From: Brevibacillus brevis
Lineage (GTDB): Bacteria; Bacillota; Bacilli; Brevibacillales; Brevibacillaceae
Length of the DNA: 64,000 bases
Reading direction: 5' to 3'
NCBI RefSeq assembly: GCF_031583145.1
Contig: NZ_CP134050.1
Span: forward strand, 2,493,501-2,557,500
The notes beneath the pieces are model-generated. The model searched no databases and was not told the DNA's origin. It saw nothing but the letters and a program-made list of their open reading frames with translations. Shown here piece after piece: positions 31,769 to 41,946 of this stretch (within the stretch, counting starts at the first letter, position 1; each line of letters begins with the position of its first letter). Made by a program: the position numbers and the translations under genes.

Positions 31769-32872
31769 ATGTCCACGTTGAAAAGAACGCCGCTGTTCGA
31801 TACTTATGCGAAGTACGGCGGGAAAACCATCGACTTCGGAGGCTGGGAGCTGCCTGTCCAGTTTTCCAGCATCGGTCAGGAGCATGAAGCGGTACGGACC
31901 AAGGCCGGCTTGTTTGATGTATCGCACATGGGAGAGGTGGAAGTAAAAGGAGAAAACGCGCTCGCCTATCTCCAGCACTTGACCACCAATGACGTGTCGA
32001 AGCTGGCGGCCTATCAGGCGCAGTACAGCGTCCTCTGCTATCCGGACGGCGGCACCGTCGACGATCTCCTGGTGTATAAATACGCAGACGATCACTATTT
32101 GCTGGTCATAAACGCCGGCAACATCGACAAGGACTACGCGTGGCTAAAGGAACACCTCATCCCGGGTGTCACCATCGAAAACATCTCGGAGCAGACCGCG
32201 CAGCTCGCCATTCAGGGCCCGCTCGCGGAAAAAATCCTGCAAAAGCTGACGACGACGGACCTGTCGCAAATCGGCGTCTTCCGCTTTCAGGCAGACGTGC
32301 TGATCGACGGAGTGCCGACGCTGATTTCCCGAACCGGATATACCGGTGAAGACGGGTTTGAGATGTACCTCGCTGCCGATCAGGCGGCAAAGCTGTGGGA
32401 CACTTTGCTTGCAACTGGCGCGGAGGATGGACTTTTGCCATGTGGTCTGGGCGCGCGCGACACCCTGCGCTTCGAGGCGAAGCTCCCGCTTTACGGCCAA
32501 GAGCTGAGCCAGACTATCACGCCGATCGAAGCCGGCATTGGCTTTGCGGTCAAGGTCGACAAGGAAGTGCCGTTCATCGGCCAGGAAGTGCTGAAGGCCC
32601 AAAAAGAAAACGGTGCACCGCGCAAGCTCGTCGGGATCGAAATGATCGACCGGGGCATCCCTCGCACGCATTACCCGGTTTACGCGGGAGATGAGCTGAT
32701 CGGGGAAGTCACGACCGGGACTCAGTCGCCGACGCTGAAAAAGAATGTCGGTCTCGCCCTGATCAAGAGCGAGCATGCCGCTCTCGGTACGACACTCGAA
32801 GTGGAAATCCGCGGAAAACGACTCAAAGCAGAGGTAGTTGCCGCTCCTTTCTATAAACGTCCGAAAAACTGA
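31769..32872 (+). CDS. gcvT: Glycine cleavage system aminomethyltransferase (T protein)
   Basis: 367 residues. Transfers the aminomethyl group from lipoyl-GcvH to tetrahydrofolate, giving methylene-THF and ammonia. Motifs: [16 protein letters not shown] near the start, FDVSHMGE, the folate-site [19 protein letters not shown], and GLGARDTLR with its Asp. RBS CAGGAGGTG precedes ATG 31769. It is the first gene of the riboswitch-controlled gcv operon. Confidence 0.96.
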   Translation: MSTLKRTPLFDTYAKYGGKTIDFGGWELPVQFSSIGQEHEAVRTKAGLFDVSHMGEVEVKGENALAYLQHLTTNDVSKLAAYQAQYSVLCYPDGGTVDDLLVYKYADDHYLLVINAGNIDKDYAWLKEHLIPGVTIENISEQTAQLAIQGPLAEKILQKLTTTDLSQIGVFRFQADVLIDGVPTLISRTGYTGEDGFEMYLAADQAAKLWDTLLATGAEDGLLPCGLGARDTLRFEAKLPLYGQELSQTITPIEAGIGFAVKVDKEVPFIGQEVLKAQKENGAPRKLVGIEMIDRGIPRTHYPVYAGDELIGEVTTGTQSPTLKKNVGLALIKSEHAALGTTLEVEIRGKRLKAEVVAAPFYKRPKN

Positions 32873-32920
32873 TTGCTTGCTTTCCCTATTCGACATCCGA
32901 TTTTAAGGAGGACAACGTTC

Positions 32921-34273
32921 GTGAAATACCGCTACCTGCCCCAAACCGATCAGGACAAGCGCGAAATGCTGGAGACTCTCGGCATTTCCAGTGTAGAAGA
33001 GCTGTTCGCCGACATTCCTGAAGAGGTGCGCTTTAAAGGCGCCATCCAGATCCCGGAAGCCCTGTCCGAGCCGGAGCTGGTCAAATACTTTACCGGACTC
33101 GCTGGCAAGAACGTCAATTTCACGACCCATGTAAACTTCCTCGGAGCGGGCGTGTACCAGCATTACACCCCAAGCACCGTGAATCACATGCTGCTGCGCG
33201 GCGAATTTTTTACCGCCTACACGCCTTACCAGCCGGAAATCAGCCAAGGGGAGCTGCAGGCGATCTTTGAATTTCAGACGATGGTATGCGAGCTGACCGG
33301 TATGGAGGTAGCCAACTCTTCCATGTACGACGGGGCTACTTCTCTGGCGGAAGCGGCAATGATGGCAGCGGGCCACACCGGCAAAAAGCGCGTCATCGTC
33401 TCTCGCGCCGTTCATCCGGAGTCGCGCAGCGTATTGAAGACTTACGCGTACGGGCAAAACGTGGAACTGGTGGAAGTCGGCGTAAACAGCGAAGGCGTGA
33501 CCGATACCGAGGCCTTGCAGACGCTCGTGAACGACCAGACTGCGGCCGTCATCGTCCAATACCCGAACTTCTTCGGAAGCGTAGAGGACCTGGCAGCGAT
33601 CGAAGCCATCGCGCATGGCAGCGGCGCTCTCCTGATCAGTTCGTCCAATCCGCTCGCCTTGGGCGTTCTCGAAGCGCCGGGTAAGCTCGGGGCAGACATC
33701 GTGGTTGGCGACATGCAGCCGTTCGGGATTCCGGCTTCCTTCGGCGGTCCGCACTGCGGCTACTTTGCTACGACGACCAAGCTGATGCGCAAAATGCCGG
33801 GCCGCATCGTCGGCCAGACCAAAGACGAAAACGGCAAGCGCGGGTTTGTCTTGACGCTGCAAGCTCGTGAGCAGCACATCCGCCGCGAAAAAGCGACCTC
33901 GAATATTTGCTCCAATCAGGCCTTGCTGGCATTGGCAGCAGCGATCACGCTCACGGCGCTGGGCAAACAAGGTGTGCAGGAAATGGCGATGATGAACCTG
34001 CAAAAGGCGCACTACGCCAAACAAGCCCTGCAGGCAAAAGGGCTCGAAGCAGCGTTTACAGCACCGTTCTTTAACGAATTTGTCGTAAAGCTGCCGAAGC
34101 CGGTGGCCGAAGTGAACAAACAGCTGCTGGCGGCAGGAATCATCGGCGGCTACGATCTGGGGTTGGATTATCCAGAACTTTCGGGGCATACGCTTCTGGC
34201 TGTCACCGAACTGAGAACGAAAGAAGAAATCGACCAACTGGCTCAGGAATTGGAGGCGATCGCTCGTGCGTAA
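32921..34273 (+). CDS. gcvPA: Glycine dehydrogenase subunit 1 (P protein, alpha)
   Basis: 450 residues, the N-terminal half of the split glycine decarboxylase. Motifs are [26 protein letters not shown], and [13 protein letters not shown], which form its part of the PLP-enzyme fold; the PLP lysine is on GcvPB. GTG 32921 (AAGGAGG about 8 bases upstream) is chosen over an upstream ATG. Its 3' end overlaps gcvPB by 8 bp. Confidence 0.96.
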   Translation: MKYRYLPQTDQDKREMLETLGISSVEELFADIPEEVRFKGAIQIPEALSEPELVKYFTGLAGKNVNFTTHVNFLGAGVYQHYTPSTVNHMLLRGEFFTAYTPYQPEISQGELQAIFEFQTMVCELTGMEVANSSMYDGATSLAEAAMMAAGHTGKKRVIVSRAVHPESRSVLKTYAYGQNVELVEVGVNSEGVTDTEALQTLVNDQTAAVIVQYPNFFGSVEDLAAIEAIAHGSGALLISSSNPLALGVLEAPGKLGADIVVGDMQPFGIPASFGGPHCGYFATTTKLMRKMPGRIVGQTKDENGKRGFVLTLQAREQHIRREKATSNICSNQALLALAAAITLTALGKQGVQEMAMMNLQKAHYAKQALQAKGLEAAFTAPFFNEFVVKLPKPVAEVNKQLLAAGIIGGYDLGLDYPELSGHTLLAVTELRTKEEIDQLAQELEAIARA

Positions 34274-35735
34274 GGAACAAGAGAAAGCACTGATTTTTGA
34301 AATGAGCAAGCCGGGCCGTGTGGGCTACAATTTGCCGGCTCTTGATGTGCCGGAGGTGGAAGTGGCCAGTCTCTTGCCCAAGCACCTGATCCGCGAAACG
34401 CCTGCCGAACTGCCGGAAGTATCCGAACTGCAGCTCGTTCGCCATTATACCGAACTGTCTCGACGCAATCACGGGGTAGACAACGGTTTCTACCCGCTCG
34501 GCTCCTGCACCATGAAATACAACCCGAAAATCAACGAGGACGTGGCTCGCTATCCGGGCTTTGCGCAAACGCACCCGTACCAGCCGGAAGAAACCGTCCA
34601 GGGCGCCCTGGAGCTTCTGTACAACCTGCAGGAAGAGCTCGCTGAGATCACAGGCATGGATGCGGTCACCTTGCAGCCGGCAGCGGGTGCGGCAGGGGAA
34701 TGGACCGGTCTGATGATGATCCGCGCTTACCATGAGAGCCGCGGGGAAGGGCACCGGACGAAGGTCATCGTGCCGAACTCCGCGCACGGGACCAATCCGG
34801 CGTCCGCAGCCGTTGCCGGTCTGGACACGATCACGATTCCGTCCAACGAGCGCGGTCTGGTGGACATCCAGGCACTGCGCGAAGCGGTCGGTTCCGATAC
34901 CGCAGCGTTGATGCTGACCAACCCGAACACGCTCGGACTGTTTGAGGAAGACATCGTCGAAATGGCCAAAATCGTTCACGAAGCCGGCGGCCTGCTGTAC
35001 TACGACGGTGCGAACGCCAACGCGATTCTCGGCATCGCGCGTCCCGGGGACATGGGCTTCGACGTGGTCCATCTCAATTTGCACAAGACATTCACCGGCC
35101 CTCACGGCGGCGGCGGTCCCGGTGCCGGTCCGGTCGGAGTCAAGAAAGTGCTTGAGCCGTTTTTGCCGACGCCGATCGTGGCGAAAAAAGAAGACGGCAC
35201 ATTCTACTGGGACAGCAACCGTCCGCAGACTATCGGCCGCGTGAAAGGGTACAACGGAAACTTCGGCATTCTCGTGCGCGCGTACAGCTACATCCGTACG
35301 ATGGGACCGGAAGGCCTGCTGCAGGTCTCCCAAAACGCTGTGCTCAACGCCAACTACATGATGCGCCGACTGGCGACTGCCTACCACTTGCCCTATGACC
35401 AGGTGTGCAAGCACGAATTCGTCCTGTCCGGCGTGCTGCAGAAGAAGCTCGGCGTCCGCACGCTCGATATCGCCAAACGTCTCCTGGACTTCGGCTACCA
35501 TCCGCCGACCATCTACTTCCCGCTAATCGTCGACGAGTGCCTGATGATCGAGCCGACCGAGACGGAAACGAAAGAGACGCTGGATGAATTCATCGACGTC
35601 ATGCTGCAAATCGCCCGCGAGTGTGAAGAGACGCCGGAAATTGTCCAGGAAGCACCGCATACGACGGTCGTCAAGCGGCTGGACGAAGCGACTGCCGCGC
35701 GCAAGCCAATCCTGCGCTACCAGCCGCAAGCATAA
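34266..35735 (+). CDS. gcvPB: Glycine dehydrogenase subunit 2 (P protein, beta)
   Basis: 489 residues, the C-terminal half of the split glycine decarboxylase. Carries the PLP-binding lysine in [17 protein letters not shown] and the [11 protein letters not shown] block. Start GTG 34266 overlaps gcvPA, suggesting translational coupling. It is the last gene of the operon and is followed by a strong terminator. gcvH and the dihydrolipoyl dehydrogenase are not in the window. Confidence 0.96.
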   Translation: MRKEQEKALIFEMSKPGRVGYNLPALDVPEVEVASLLPKHLIRETPAELPEVSELQLVRHYTELSRRNHGVDNGFYPLGSCTMKYNPKINEDVARYPGFAQTHPYQPEETVQGALELLYNLQEELAEITGMDAVTLQPAAGAAGEWTGLMMIRAYHESRGEGHRTKVIVPNSAHGTNPASAAVAGLDTITIPSNERGLVDIQALREAVGSDTAALMLTNPNTLGLFEEDIVEMAKIVHEAGGLLYYDGANANAILGIARPGDMGFDVVHLNLHKTFTGPHGGGGPGAGPVGVKKVLEPFLPTPIVAKKEDGTFYWDSNRPQTIGRVKGYNGNFGILVRAYSYIRTMGPEGLLQVSQNAVLNANYMMRRLATAYHLPYDQVCKHEFVLSGVLQKKLGVRTLDIAKRLLDFGYHPPTIYFPLIVDECLMIEPTETETKETLDEFIDVMLQIARECEETPEIVQEAPHTTVVKRLDEATAARKPILRYQPQA

Positions 35736-35745
35736 GAATCGACTG

Positions 35746-35776
35746 AAAACCGCCTGACTCAGGCGGTTTTTCTTTC
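35746..35776 (+). terminator. Terminator of the gcv operon
   Basis: AAAACCGCCTGA / TCAGGCGGTTTT stem followed by TCTTTCC, 10 bp after the gcvPB stop. Confidence 0.88.
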
Positions 35777-35813
35777 CTGTGGGTGATATGATGAAGGGGA
35801 AGGAGGTGCCGGG

Positions 35814-36881
35814 GTGAACAAGCGAATTGTCTTTACCGGCGGCGGCTCGGCCGGACATGTGACGGTCAACCTGGCGCTGATTCCGCATTTTCTCGAAGCG
35901 GGCTGGGAAGTCGCGTATATTGGCTCCGAGAACGGAATTGAACGAGAGCTCGTCCAGGGGCAGCCCGGTGTCCGTTACGTGGCCATTTCGTCCGGCAAGC
36001 TGCGGCGTTACTTGGATTGGAAAAATGTAACGGATCCGCTGCGCGTCACCAGGGGCGCTTGGCAGGCGTATCGCTTCCTGAAGAGGTGGAAGCCGGCTGT
36101 CATCTTTTCCAAGGGAGGCTTTGTGTCCGTGCCGGTCGTGCTGGGTGGCTGGATGAATGGTTTGCCGGTCGTTCTCCACGAGTCGGACCTGACTCCGGGT
36201 TTGGCCAACCGGTTGTCAGTGCCGTTTGCGAAGAAAGTATGCGTCACGTTCGCGGAAACTATGGATCATCTCCCTGTGGAAAAAGCGGTGCATGTGGGAG
36301 CCGTGATCCGAAGCGAACTGTTTCTGGGTTCTCGGGAGAGGGGACTGTCCCTTTGCGGATTTTCGCCATCAAGGCCTGTTCTGCTCGTCATGGGCGGCAG
36401 CCTGGGCGCGAAACGGATCAACGAGGCGGTACGCAGCCAGCTGACGACGCTTCTTGCCGATTACCAGATTGTTCACATTTGCGGAAAAGGACAGTGTGAC
36501 GAAACGCTTCAGCGACCCGGCTACCGCCAGTACGAGTACGCCATGGAAGAGCTGCCAGACCTTTTGGCTATGGCAGATATGGTCGTGTCCCGGGCAGGCT
36601 CCAATGCAATCTTCGAGTTTCTGGCTTTGCGCAAGCCAATGTCGCTGATCCCGCTGTCCAAGGCAGCCAGTCGTGGGGATCAGATCGTGAATGCGAGAGC
36701 GTTTGAGAAACGGGGCTTTTGCGAGGTGTTGTTGGAGGAAGAGCTGACAGAGCAGACCTTCATGGGCGCATTGCAGAGTCTGGCTGCCAATCGAGAGCAG
36801 ATCGTTCGGCGAATGGGGGAGAATTCTCAGGCAGACGCCATGGCCAAAGTCATCGCCCTGCTCGAGCAGGCCAGTGGCTGA
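35814..36881 (+). CDS. murG: UDP-GlcNAc:lipid I GlcNAc-transferase, MurG2 type
   Basis: 355-residue GT28 family glycosyltransferase that adds GlcNAc to lipid I to make lipid II at the cytoplasmic face of the membrane. It begins IVFTGGGSAGHVTVNLALIP and contains LHESDLTPGLANRLS, GGSLGAKRIN and MVVSRAGSNAIFEFLALRKPM. The GGGSAGHVT start differs from the GGGTGGH of canonical dcw-cluster MurG and matches the second-copy MurG known in the B. cereus group. The gene lies outside a cell-division cluster, between gcv and lipM. It starts at GTG 35814 after GGAGG and reads towards lipM, about 90 bp away. Confidence 0.88.
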   Translation: MNKRIVFTGGGSAGHVTVNLALIPHFLEAGWEVAYIGSENGIERELVQGQPGVRYVAISSGKLRRYLDWKNVTDPLRVTRGAWQAYRFLKRWKPAVIFSKGGFVSVPVVLGGWMNGLPVVLHESDLTPGLANRLSVPFAKKVCVTFAETMDHLPVEKAVHVGAVIRSELFLGSRERGLSLCGFSPSRPVLLVMGGSLGAKRINEAVRSQLTTLLADYQIVHICGKGQCDETLQRPGYRQYEYAMEELPDLLAMADMVVSRAGSNAIFEFLALRKPMSLIPLSKAASRGDQIVNARAFEKRGFCEVLLEEELTEQTFMGALQSLAANREQIVRRMGENSQADAMAKVIALLEQASG

Positions 36882-36970
36882 AGCCACGGCTGCTGCGAGC
36901 CCACTCGGGTCTTGCCGAGCTTTTCGCCGGAAGGCTACAATGAATGCGTAGCGAAGAGGAGGTACATACA

Positions 36971-37801
36971 ATGGAACAGTGGCGTTATATCGTGACGGAG
37001 GCGATGTCTCCCGCCATGAACATGGCAGTGGACGAGGCCATCCTGCAGCTGCACAGCGAAGGCAAGGTGCCGCCGACCGTTCGTTTTTACACATGGGAAC
37101 CGGCGACGCTGTCGATCGGCTACTTTCAAAAGGCACTCAAGGAAATCAACATGGACGCGCTTCAGGAAAGCGGTCTGGGCTTTGTCCGGCGGGCGACCGG
37201 CGGAAGGGCCGTGCTGCACGACAAAGAGCTGACCTACAGCGTGATCGTGTCGGAGGAGCATCCGAAAATGCCGTCGAGCGTGACGGAAGCGTATAAAATC
37301 ATTAGCTTGGGGCTGCTGCACGGCTTCCAAAACCTTGGCCTTCAGGCGGAGATGGTGTCCTTGGCGAGCGAGGAGGAGAAGGAAAAGTACAGTTCTCCCG
37401 GGTCTTCGGCTTGCTTCGATTCTCCGTCCTGGTACGAGCTGGTCGTCGAAGGAAAAAAGGTGGCGGGGAGCGCGCAGACCAGGCAAAAAGGCGTCATCCT
37501 GCAGCACGGCTCCATTCTGTTGGATATGGACGTGGAACTGCTGTTCTCGCTGTTGAACTTCCCGTCAGAACGCGTCAAGCAGCGGATGATCGACAGCTTC
37601 CGCCAAAAAGCAGTGACGATCAACGAGGTGAGCCCACGCCCGATCAGCCTTCGTGAAGCCATCGGTGCATTCCAGCGCGGCTTTGCATCCGGACTGGAGG
37701 TAGAGCTGGTACCTTCCGAGCTTTCCGCAGAAGAACAGGCGCTGGCCGAAGAACTGGCCCGCACACGCTACTCTACGGATGAATGGAATTTGCGTCGCTG
37801 A
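36971..37801 (+). CDS. lipM: Octanoyltransferase LipM
   Basis: 276-residue BPL/LPL fold enzyme that moves octanoyl from ACP to GcvH, the first step of protein lipoylation in Bacillales. Motifs: [60 protein letters not shown] (active-site Cys in SACFD, Lys in GKKVAGSAQ). It starts at ATG 36971 after GAAGAGGAGGT. Its position directly after the gcv operon fits its client GcvH. B. subtilis has lipM next to mntR; here mntR lies about 5 kb further on. Confidence 0.92.
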   Translation: MEQWRYIVTEAMSPAMNMAVDEAILQLHSEGKVPPTVRFYTWEPATLSIGYFQKALKEINMDALQESGLGFVRRATGGRAVLHDKELTYSVIVSEEHPKMPSSVTEAYKIISLGLLHGFQNLGLQAEMVSLASEEEKEKYSSPGSSACFDSPSWYELVVEGKKVAGSAQTRQKGVILQHGSILLDMDVELLFSLLNFPSERVKQRMIDSFRQKAVTINEVSPRPISLREAIGAFQRGFASGLEVELVPSELSAEEQALAEELARTRYSTDEWNLRR

Positions 37802-37847
37802 CAAGCACGGACGAATTTTTCCAAAGTAAATGAACGACCTGAACGAA

Positions 37848-37893
37848 AAAAGCTCCCGCAGTCCGATGAGTGACGGCGGGAGCTTTCGCTTTC
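37848..37893. terminator. Bidirectional terminator between lipM and dat
   Basis: AAAGCTCCCGC / GCGGGAGCTTT stem. The minus strand is followed by TTTTTT (stronger side, ends the D-amino acid transaminase gene); the plus strand by TCGCTTTC. Confidence 0.8.
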
Positions 37894-37897
37894 CCAA

Positions 37898-38749
37898 TTA
37901 GACGAGCACGTCTGCGCTGATATGCTGTTCAAACAAGGCTTGCAGTTTTTGCACCACCGGCCCGACCGAACCGCCTCCGACAGGCTGGCCGTCGATTGAG
38001 ATGATCGGCATGACTTCAGCCGTGGTGCTGGTCAGGAACACTTCGTCCGCTTGTTTCAAAAAGTCGATGTCGAAGGCCTCTTCATGCACGGCGATGCCGT
38101 TTTGCTTCGCAAGCTCGATGACGACCTGACGCGTGATGCCGTGCAGGATCAGGTGGTCGGCCTGGTGCGTGTACAGGGCCCCGTCCTTTACGGCAAACAG
38201 GTTGGATGCGCTGCACTCTGTCACGGTTCCGTTGCGGTGCAGAATTGATTCCTGCGCCCCGGCGTCTTTTGCGTACTGCTTCACGAGTACCGCGCCGAGC
38301 AGGTTGAGGGTCTTGATGTCGCAGCGGAGCCAGCGAATGTCTTCAATCAGTTGCGCCGTCAGGCCTTTTTTCAGATCGGCCAGAGGACGTGCTTTCGGAC
38401 GGACAAAGCCCATGAGTACGGGCTCGATCCCCGCTGGTATATCGTGTACGCGAGGTGCTGCCCCGCGGGAAACCTGCAGGTAGAGAGTGGCATCGTCGTT
38501 TTCGGAAATGTTGTTCTTCTCCATCAGCTGTCGGGCAATCTCTGTCAGGTCTTTTTCGCTCCAAGGCAGTTCCAGCTTGATTTCACGTGCACTGCGAAGG
38601 AGTCGGGCGATATGGGCATCCCACATGTACAGCCTTCCTTTGTAAATACGGACGACCTCGTAGATCCCGTCGCCAAAATTGTACCCGCGATCTTCCGGAT
38701 GGACGGCTAGTTCTCCGTCTTCCACCCATTTACCACCTACATACAGCAT
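37898..38749 (-). CDS. dat: D-amino acid aminotransferase
   Basis: 283-residue fold type IV PLP enzyme, the expected length for Bacillus D-amino acid transaminase. It interconverts D-alanine and D-glutamate. Motifs: YVGGKWVEDGE start, DRGYNFGDGIYEVVR, the PLP lysine in CDIKTLNLLG (near residue 145), GTVTECSASNLF, and the C-terminal STTAEVMPI. ATG 38749 (RBS AGGGGGAC 6 bases before it) is preferred over the ATG at 38785. Products serve peptidoglycan synthesis. The adjacent M28-like gene is divergent. Confidence 0.93.
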   Translation of the reverse strand: MLYVGGKWVEDGELAVHPEDRGYNFGDGIYEVVRIYKGRLYMWDAHIARLLRSAREIKLELPWSEKDLTEIARQLMEKNNISENDDATLYLQVSRGAAPRVHDIPAGIEPVLMGFVRPKARPLADLKKGLTAQLIEDIRWLRCDIKTLNLLGAVLVKQYAKDAGAQESILHRNGTVTECSASNLFAVKDGALYTHQADHLILHGITRQVVIELAKQNGIAVHEEAFDIDFLKQADEVFLTSTTAEVMPIISIDGQPVGGGSVGPVVQKLQALFEQHISADVLV

Positions 38750-38785
38750 TGTGAGTCCCCCTTCAACCGTTCCAAGATTCATCAT

Positions 38786-39175
38786 GTCATTTTACCGTGC
38801 AAGTTCAAGGATCAATTGCCCTACTTCCGAACGATTGGACAGCTGATTCTCATTTCCAACGGTTTTATGAGTCAACATTAGCAAATCGCTTGAACAGGGT
38901 CAATTTGAAAGTAGAGAAAAGGCTATCAATAATTTCGCAAGTCGGAGCCGTGTCTATAAAGAAATCGAATGGAAGATTCTGACGATATTTCCCAAGCGTG
39001 AATCGACGGCATTTCCCATTCGACAAAGAGCGAAAGCAGGATGAGAAAGAAGGGAAAGGAAAGCTGTCGTCCGGTGGCGCGGAGTGCAGGTATTTGACTA
39101 ACTATTCTGACTAGACGGTGTCTCTATCGACGGCCCATAATAAATAGGCAAAGAGGACGTAAGGAGGGATGTGCT
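38786..39175. other. Non-coding gap
   Basis: About 390 bases between dat and the M28-like gene. It holds an AT-rich stretch with TTGACT near 39095, but no convincing -10 at the right distance. A 61-codon open frame on the plus strand lacks an RBS. I see no supported gene or repeat here. Confidence 0.6.
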
Positions 39176-40537
39176 GTGCGACCAAATCGCCGCTTTTCAC
39201 TGACCGCCGTGCTAGCTAGTGGACTACTGCTTCTGCCGCTGATGCCCTCTCCCGTCTTTTCGCAGGCCAGCGCCATGGAGATACAGGAAGCGATCGATGG
39301 GGATACGCTTTTATTGCATGTGGAGAGGTTGGCTCGTACGCCTCGGCCTCCCGCGACAGAGACGGAGTTCGCAGCCGCCGTCTATGTGGAAAATGCATTG
39401 AGATCCTATGGGTACCAAACTGTCCTGCAGCCATTTACCTATTATACATATCGGGAACCGTCGGCACTTTCCCTGTCCGTGGAGGGATGGAAGGGAGCTG
39501 CCTTTGAGGCTCGCGGCTTCACGTACGGACCGAATGGAATCGGCACCGGCGAAATTGCGGATTGCGGTCTCGGAACAGCCGCCGACTTTCAAAGCGGAAA
39601 GGCGCGAGGAAAGATCGCCTTGGTCAGACGGGGATCCACGACTTTTGCGGAAAAGGTGAGGCAGGCAGCAGCAGCCGGAGCCGTGGCGGCCATCGTCTGG
39701 AACGACCGTGACGATGCCCTGAAAGGAACGCTGGGGGAGCCGTTGGACATGTCGGTGCCTGTCATCATGCTATCGAAACAACAGGGTGAGCGCTTGCGCG
39801 AGCAAATGAAAAAACAGGCGGTGAAGGCGACCGTCAAAGTCGACGGTGGACTGTCGATCAGGCAGACTTCCTACAACATCGTCGCGACGCGCAAGCCAGA
39901 GTCGCAGGGAACGGGTCAAATCGTCCTGGTCACGGCTCATCACGACTCTGCAGTCAAGTCTCCAGGTGCGAACAATGGTGCATCCGGAGTGGCGGTGCTC
40001 CTGGAAGTGGCGCGATTGCTCGCCGACAAGCCGACCGATACGGAGGTGCGCCTGGTCAGCTTTGGCGCGGCTTCGGCAGGGGAACAAGGGCCAATCGCTT
40101 TCGTGGAAGGCCTCACCGAAAAAGAAACGAAAGCGATGGTCGCGGCCTATTGCCTGGATGCGGTAGGCAGCGTAGATGCGGGAGTCCTTACGGTTTCAGA
40201 TCCTTCAGGCAGCAGGAATGTGCCTGTCACACTGGCAGAGGCAAACGGTGCAGTTTTCTCCACAGCATGGAATGACCGGGCGGAAGCGAGTGGCGATCAC
40301 CTCCCTCTGGCAGCTGCGGGCATACCAGTGGCGTTTCTCACTCGAGCACCGTCAGATGCGTGGAGAGATCAGCCGGAGGACACCATCGAGAAAATCAGCG
40401 CGGATCGTCTGATCGAAACGGCGGAAACGGTGTACGCAGCCGTCGCGGAAATGACGGACCCACAGACGCCTGCTTACGCGGTGAGCACCGGGAAGATTTC
40501 TGGCGGAAAAACGTTGGAGAGGGAAGCTGTTCAATAG
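39176..40537 (+). CDS. Secreted M28-like peptidase with PA domain, metal site degenerate
   Basis: 453 residues with a signal peptide (about 1-33), PA domain (about 110-215; GKIALVRRGSTTFAEKV), and an M28-type peptidase domain (about 225-440). Compared with active M28 enzymes (for example B. subtilis YwaD), His255 and Asp257 in AHHDS and Asp328 in LDAVG remain. The bridging Asp is Asn267 (GANNGASG), the Glu-Glu pair is Ala-Ser at 299-300 (FGAASAGEQG, though Glu303 is near), and the last His ligand is Asp398 (RDQPEDT). This suggests loss of peptidase activity. GTG 39176 follows AAGGAGG. Followed by a possible 36-codon ORF. Confidence 0.88.
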   Translation: MRPNRRFSLTAVLASGLLLLPLMPSPVFSQASAMEIQEAIDGDTLLLHVERLARTPRPPATETEFAAAVYVENALRSYGYQTVLQPFTYYTYREPSALSLSVEGWKGAAFEARGFTYGPNGIGTGEIADCGLGTAADFQSGKARGKIALVRRGSTTFAEKVRQAAAAGAVAAIVWNDRDDALKGTLGEPLDMSVPVIMLSKQQGERLREQMKKQAVKATVKVDGGLSIRQTSYNIVATRKPESQGTGQIVLVTAHHDSAVKSPGANNGASGVAVLLEVARLLADKPTDTEVRLVSFGAASAGEQGPIAFVEGLTEKETKAMVAAYCLDAVGSVDAGVLTVSDPSGSRNVPVTLAEANGAVFSTAWNDRAEASGDHLPLAAAGIPVAFLTRAPSDAWRDQPEDTIEKISADRLIETAETVYAAVAEMTDPQTPAYAVSTGKISGGKTLEREAVQ

Positions 40538-40596
40538 AGAGGGAGGTATCGAAGCGTTTCTGAAAGCAGGGGCGCTTTTCTTTTTGGCAGGGTTGC

Positions 40597-40707
40597 ATGG
40601 AAAAGCGGAGGGGACAAACAATCGACTTCCAGGTGGAAAAGCCTTATCATTTGGTAGAGATTCATGTGAGAGGGAAGGACTCTTCGGCAAACGGGAGAAA
40701 AAGATAA
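40597..40707 (+). CDS. Possible 36-residue basic peptide
   Basis: Small ORF of 36 codons starting at ATG 40597 with a weak RBS (GGCAGGG). Residues are mostly basic and polar (MEKRRGQTIDF, GKDSSANGRKR). A hairpin AGCCCCG / CGGGGCT (40710-40735) follows without T-run on this strand. I cannot recognise a family; it may be spurious. Confidence 0.25.
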   Translation: MEKRRGQTIDFQVEKPYHLVEIHVRGKDSSANGRKR

Positions 40708-40781
40708 CCAGCCCCGCAGCGGGAATGACGGGGCTAGGAATGAACGATGGACGATAAGACTGTCGCTCAAACTTGGTTGCC

Positions 40782-41804
40782 TCAAGATGTTTGTCTTTTC
40801 CAAATATATCGGATGAGCAGGCTCAACCCGCAGTACGTGGCTCCGCTGACGATGACGGACACGCTCCAGGAAACCGCCATGGGAAGCAAGGCGAACAGCA
40901 AGAGTGTGGCCAGCATGACCAGCAGCATCGGCAGTAGCTGCAGATCATGCCGCTCCACGATAGGCAAGGCGAGCGCGTAGAGGATGGCGGCGATCACGAT
41001 GCCTCCGTGGATCAGCGAGAGGACAGCCAGAAGCCAGTCGCCCATGGGAATGAGCTGCTGCAGGATGAGCTTGACAGGAGCCGACGAAGCGTGGACATCG
41101 TGCCAGTGTGCGAGCAAGATCGCCTGCCCGGTCATCAACAGGACAAAGAAGGCCAGCGTACCGAGGCAGACTCCTGTGCGAATGGCCTGACGGTTGGCCG
41201 CACTCGCCGCAAATGGGATGGTTAGGGCCAGGCAAAGCAAAAAATGCAGGCCAAGGTAAAGGATCGCGTGAATGATCCAGTTCAGATTCATCTGGTATCC
41301 GAGGTTCGGGATTGGTACGTGGTGCTGCTCCATGAAGATCAAGCCAAACAGCAGAAATCCCGTCGCAACCGAGATGGCTGTCCCTGCCAAAATCCAGTTC
41401 CACCCTTTGTTCAACCAAATGCTTGCGACGACGATGGGCAGAAGCACAAACAGCAGGCCAGGCGCACCCTCGGCAAACTGCGTCGCATGCTGTCCGGTAA
41501 CGACGCCTGCGTAGGCCAGAATAAAAATATGGCTGAGGACGGAGAGGCTCGGACCGAACGCTTCCCCAAACCAGTACAGAAAGAGCGCGTGCAAGGAACG
41601 GATGCCGACGCGCCTGCATATGTCCAGCACACTGTAACCAAACCAACCGAGACCGACACTGGCGAGCACGGCGCCAATCGTCCCCCAGGAACCGAAATAA
41701 GCGAAAAAGCGCAGCCACTCGTAACCGCCCAGATACGTCCCTCCGAGTGCAGCTCCTGCAAAAAGAACGGCAATCTGCTGAGCGCTTTTGTCCATAGGCA
41801 CCAT
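40782..41804 (-). CDS. YkvI-like polytopic membrane protein
   Basis: About 340-residue protein with roughly ten membrane segments, resembling the YkvI family, which belongs to the APC transporter superfamily. It has an N-terminal GAALGGTYLGGYEWLRFF block with multiple glycines typical of APC helix 1, and conserved GVVTGQH and APGLLF. No soluble domain. ATG 41804 (RBS GGAG, about 8 bases upstream) is preferred to ATG 41816 or 41795. Substrate unknown. It is divergent from the FMN reductase gene. Confidence 0.78.
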   Translation of the reverse strand: MVPMDKSAQQIAVLFAGAALGGTYLGGYEWLRFFAYFGSWGTIGAVLASVGLGWFGYSVLDICRRVGIRSLHALFLYWFGEAFGPSLSVLSHIFILAYAGVVTGQHATQFAEGAPGLLFVLLPIVVASIWLNKGWNWILAGTAISVATGFLLFGLIFMEQHHVPIPNLGYQMNLNWIIHAILYLGLHFLLCLALTIPFAASAANRQAIRTGVCLGTLAFFVLLMTGQAILLAHWHDVHASSAPVKLILQQLIPMGDWLLAVLSLIHGGIVIAAILYALALPIVERHDLQLLPMLLVMLATLLLFALLPMAVSWSVSVIVSGATYCGLSLLIRYIWKRQTS

Positions 41805-41881
41805 CCTTATCTCCAACTTGGTACAAGTGTATGAGAGAGAAGGGCTTGTTCAGAACAGAGGAAGATAAACAAACTTTTTTG

Positions 41882-41910
41882 TTTACTAAATATATTATAT
41901 TGGATATAAT
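41882..41910 (+). promoter_or_regulatory. Promoter of the FMN reductase gene
   Basis: TTTACT (41882-41887), 17-bp spacer, TATAAT (41905-41910), 36 bp before the start codon. The spacer is very AT-rich. It would read only into the FMN reductase. Confidence 0.7.
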
Positions 41911-41946
41911 GGTAAAAACAGCAATGAGACGAAGAGGTGGCAGAAG

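Noticed and set aside
34203..35501. 432-codon minus-strand frame opposite gcvPB
   Set aside because: Antisense shadow of a highly conserved gene. Composition is His/Arg/Val biased with no family motif.
38797..38982. 61-codon frame in the gap after dat
   Set aside because: No RBS and no recognisable family.
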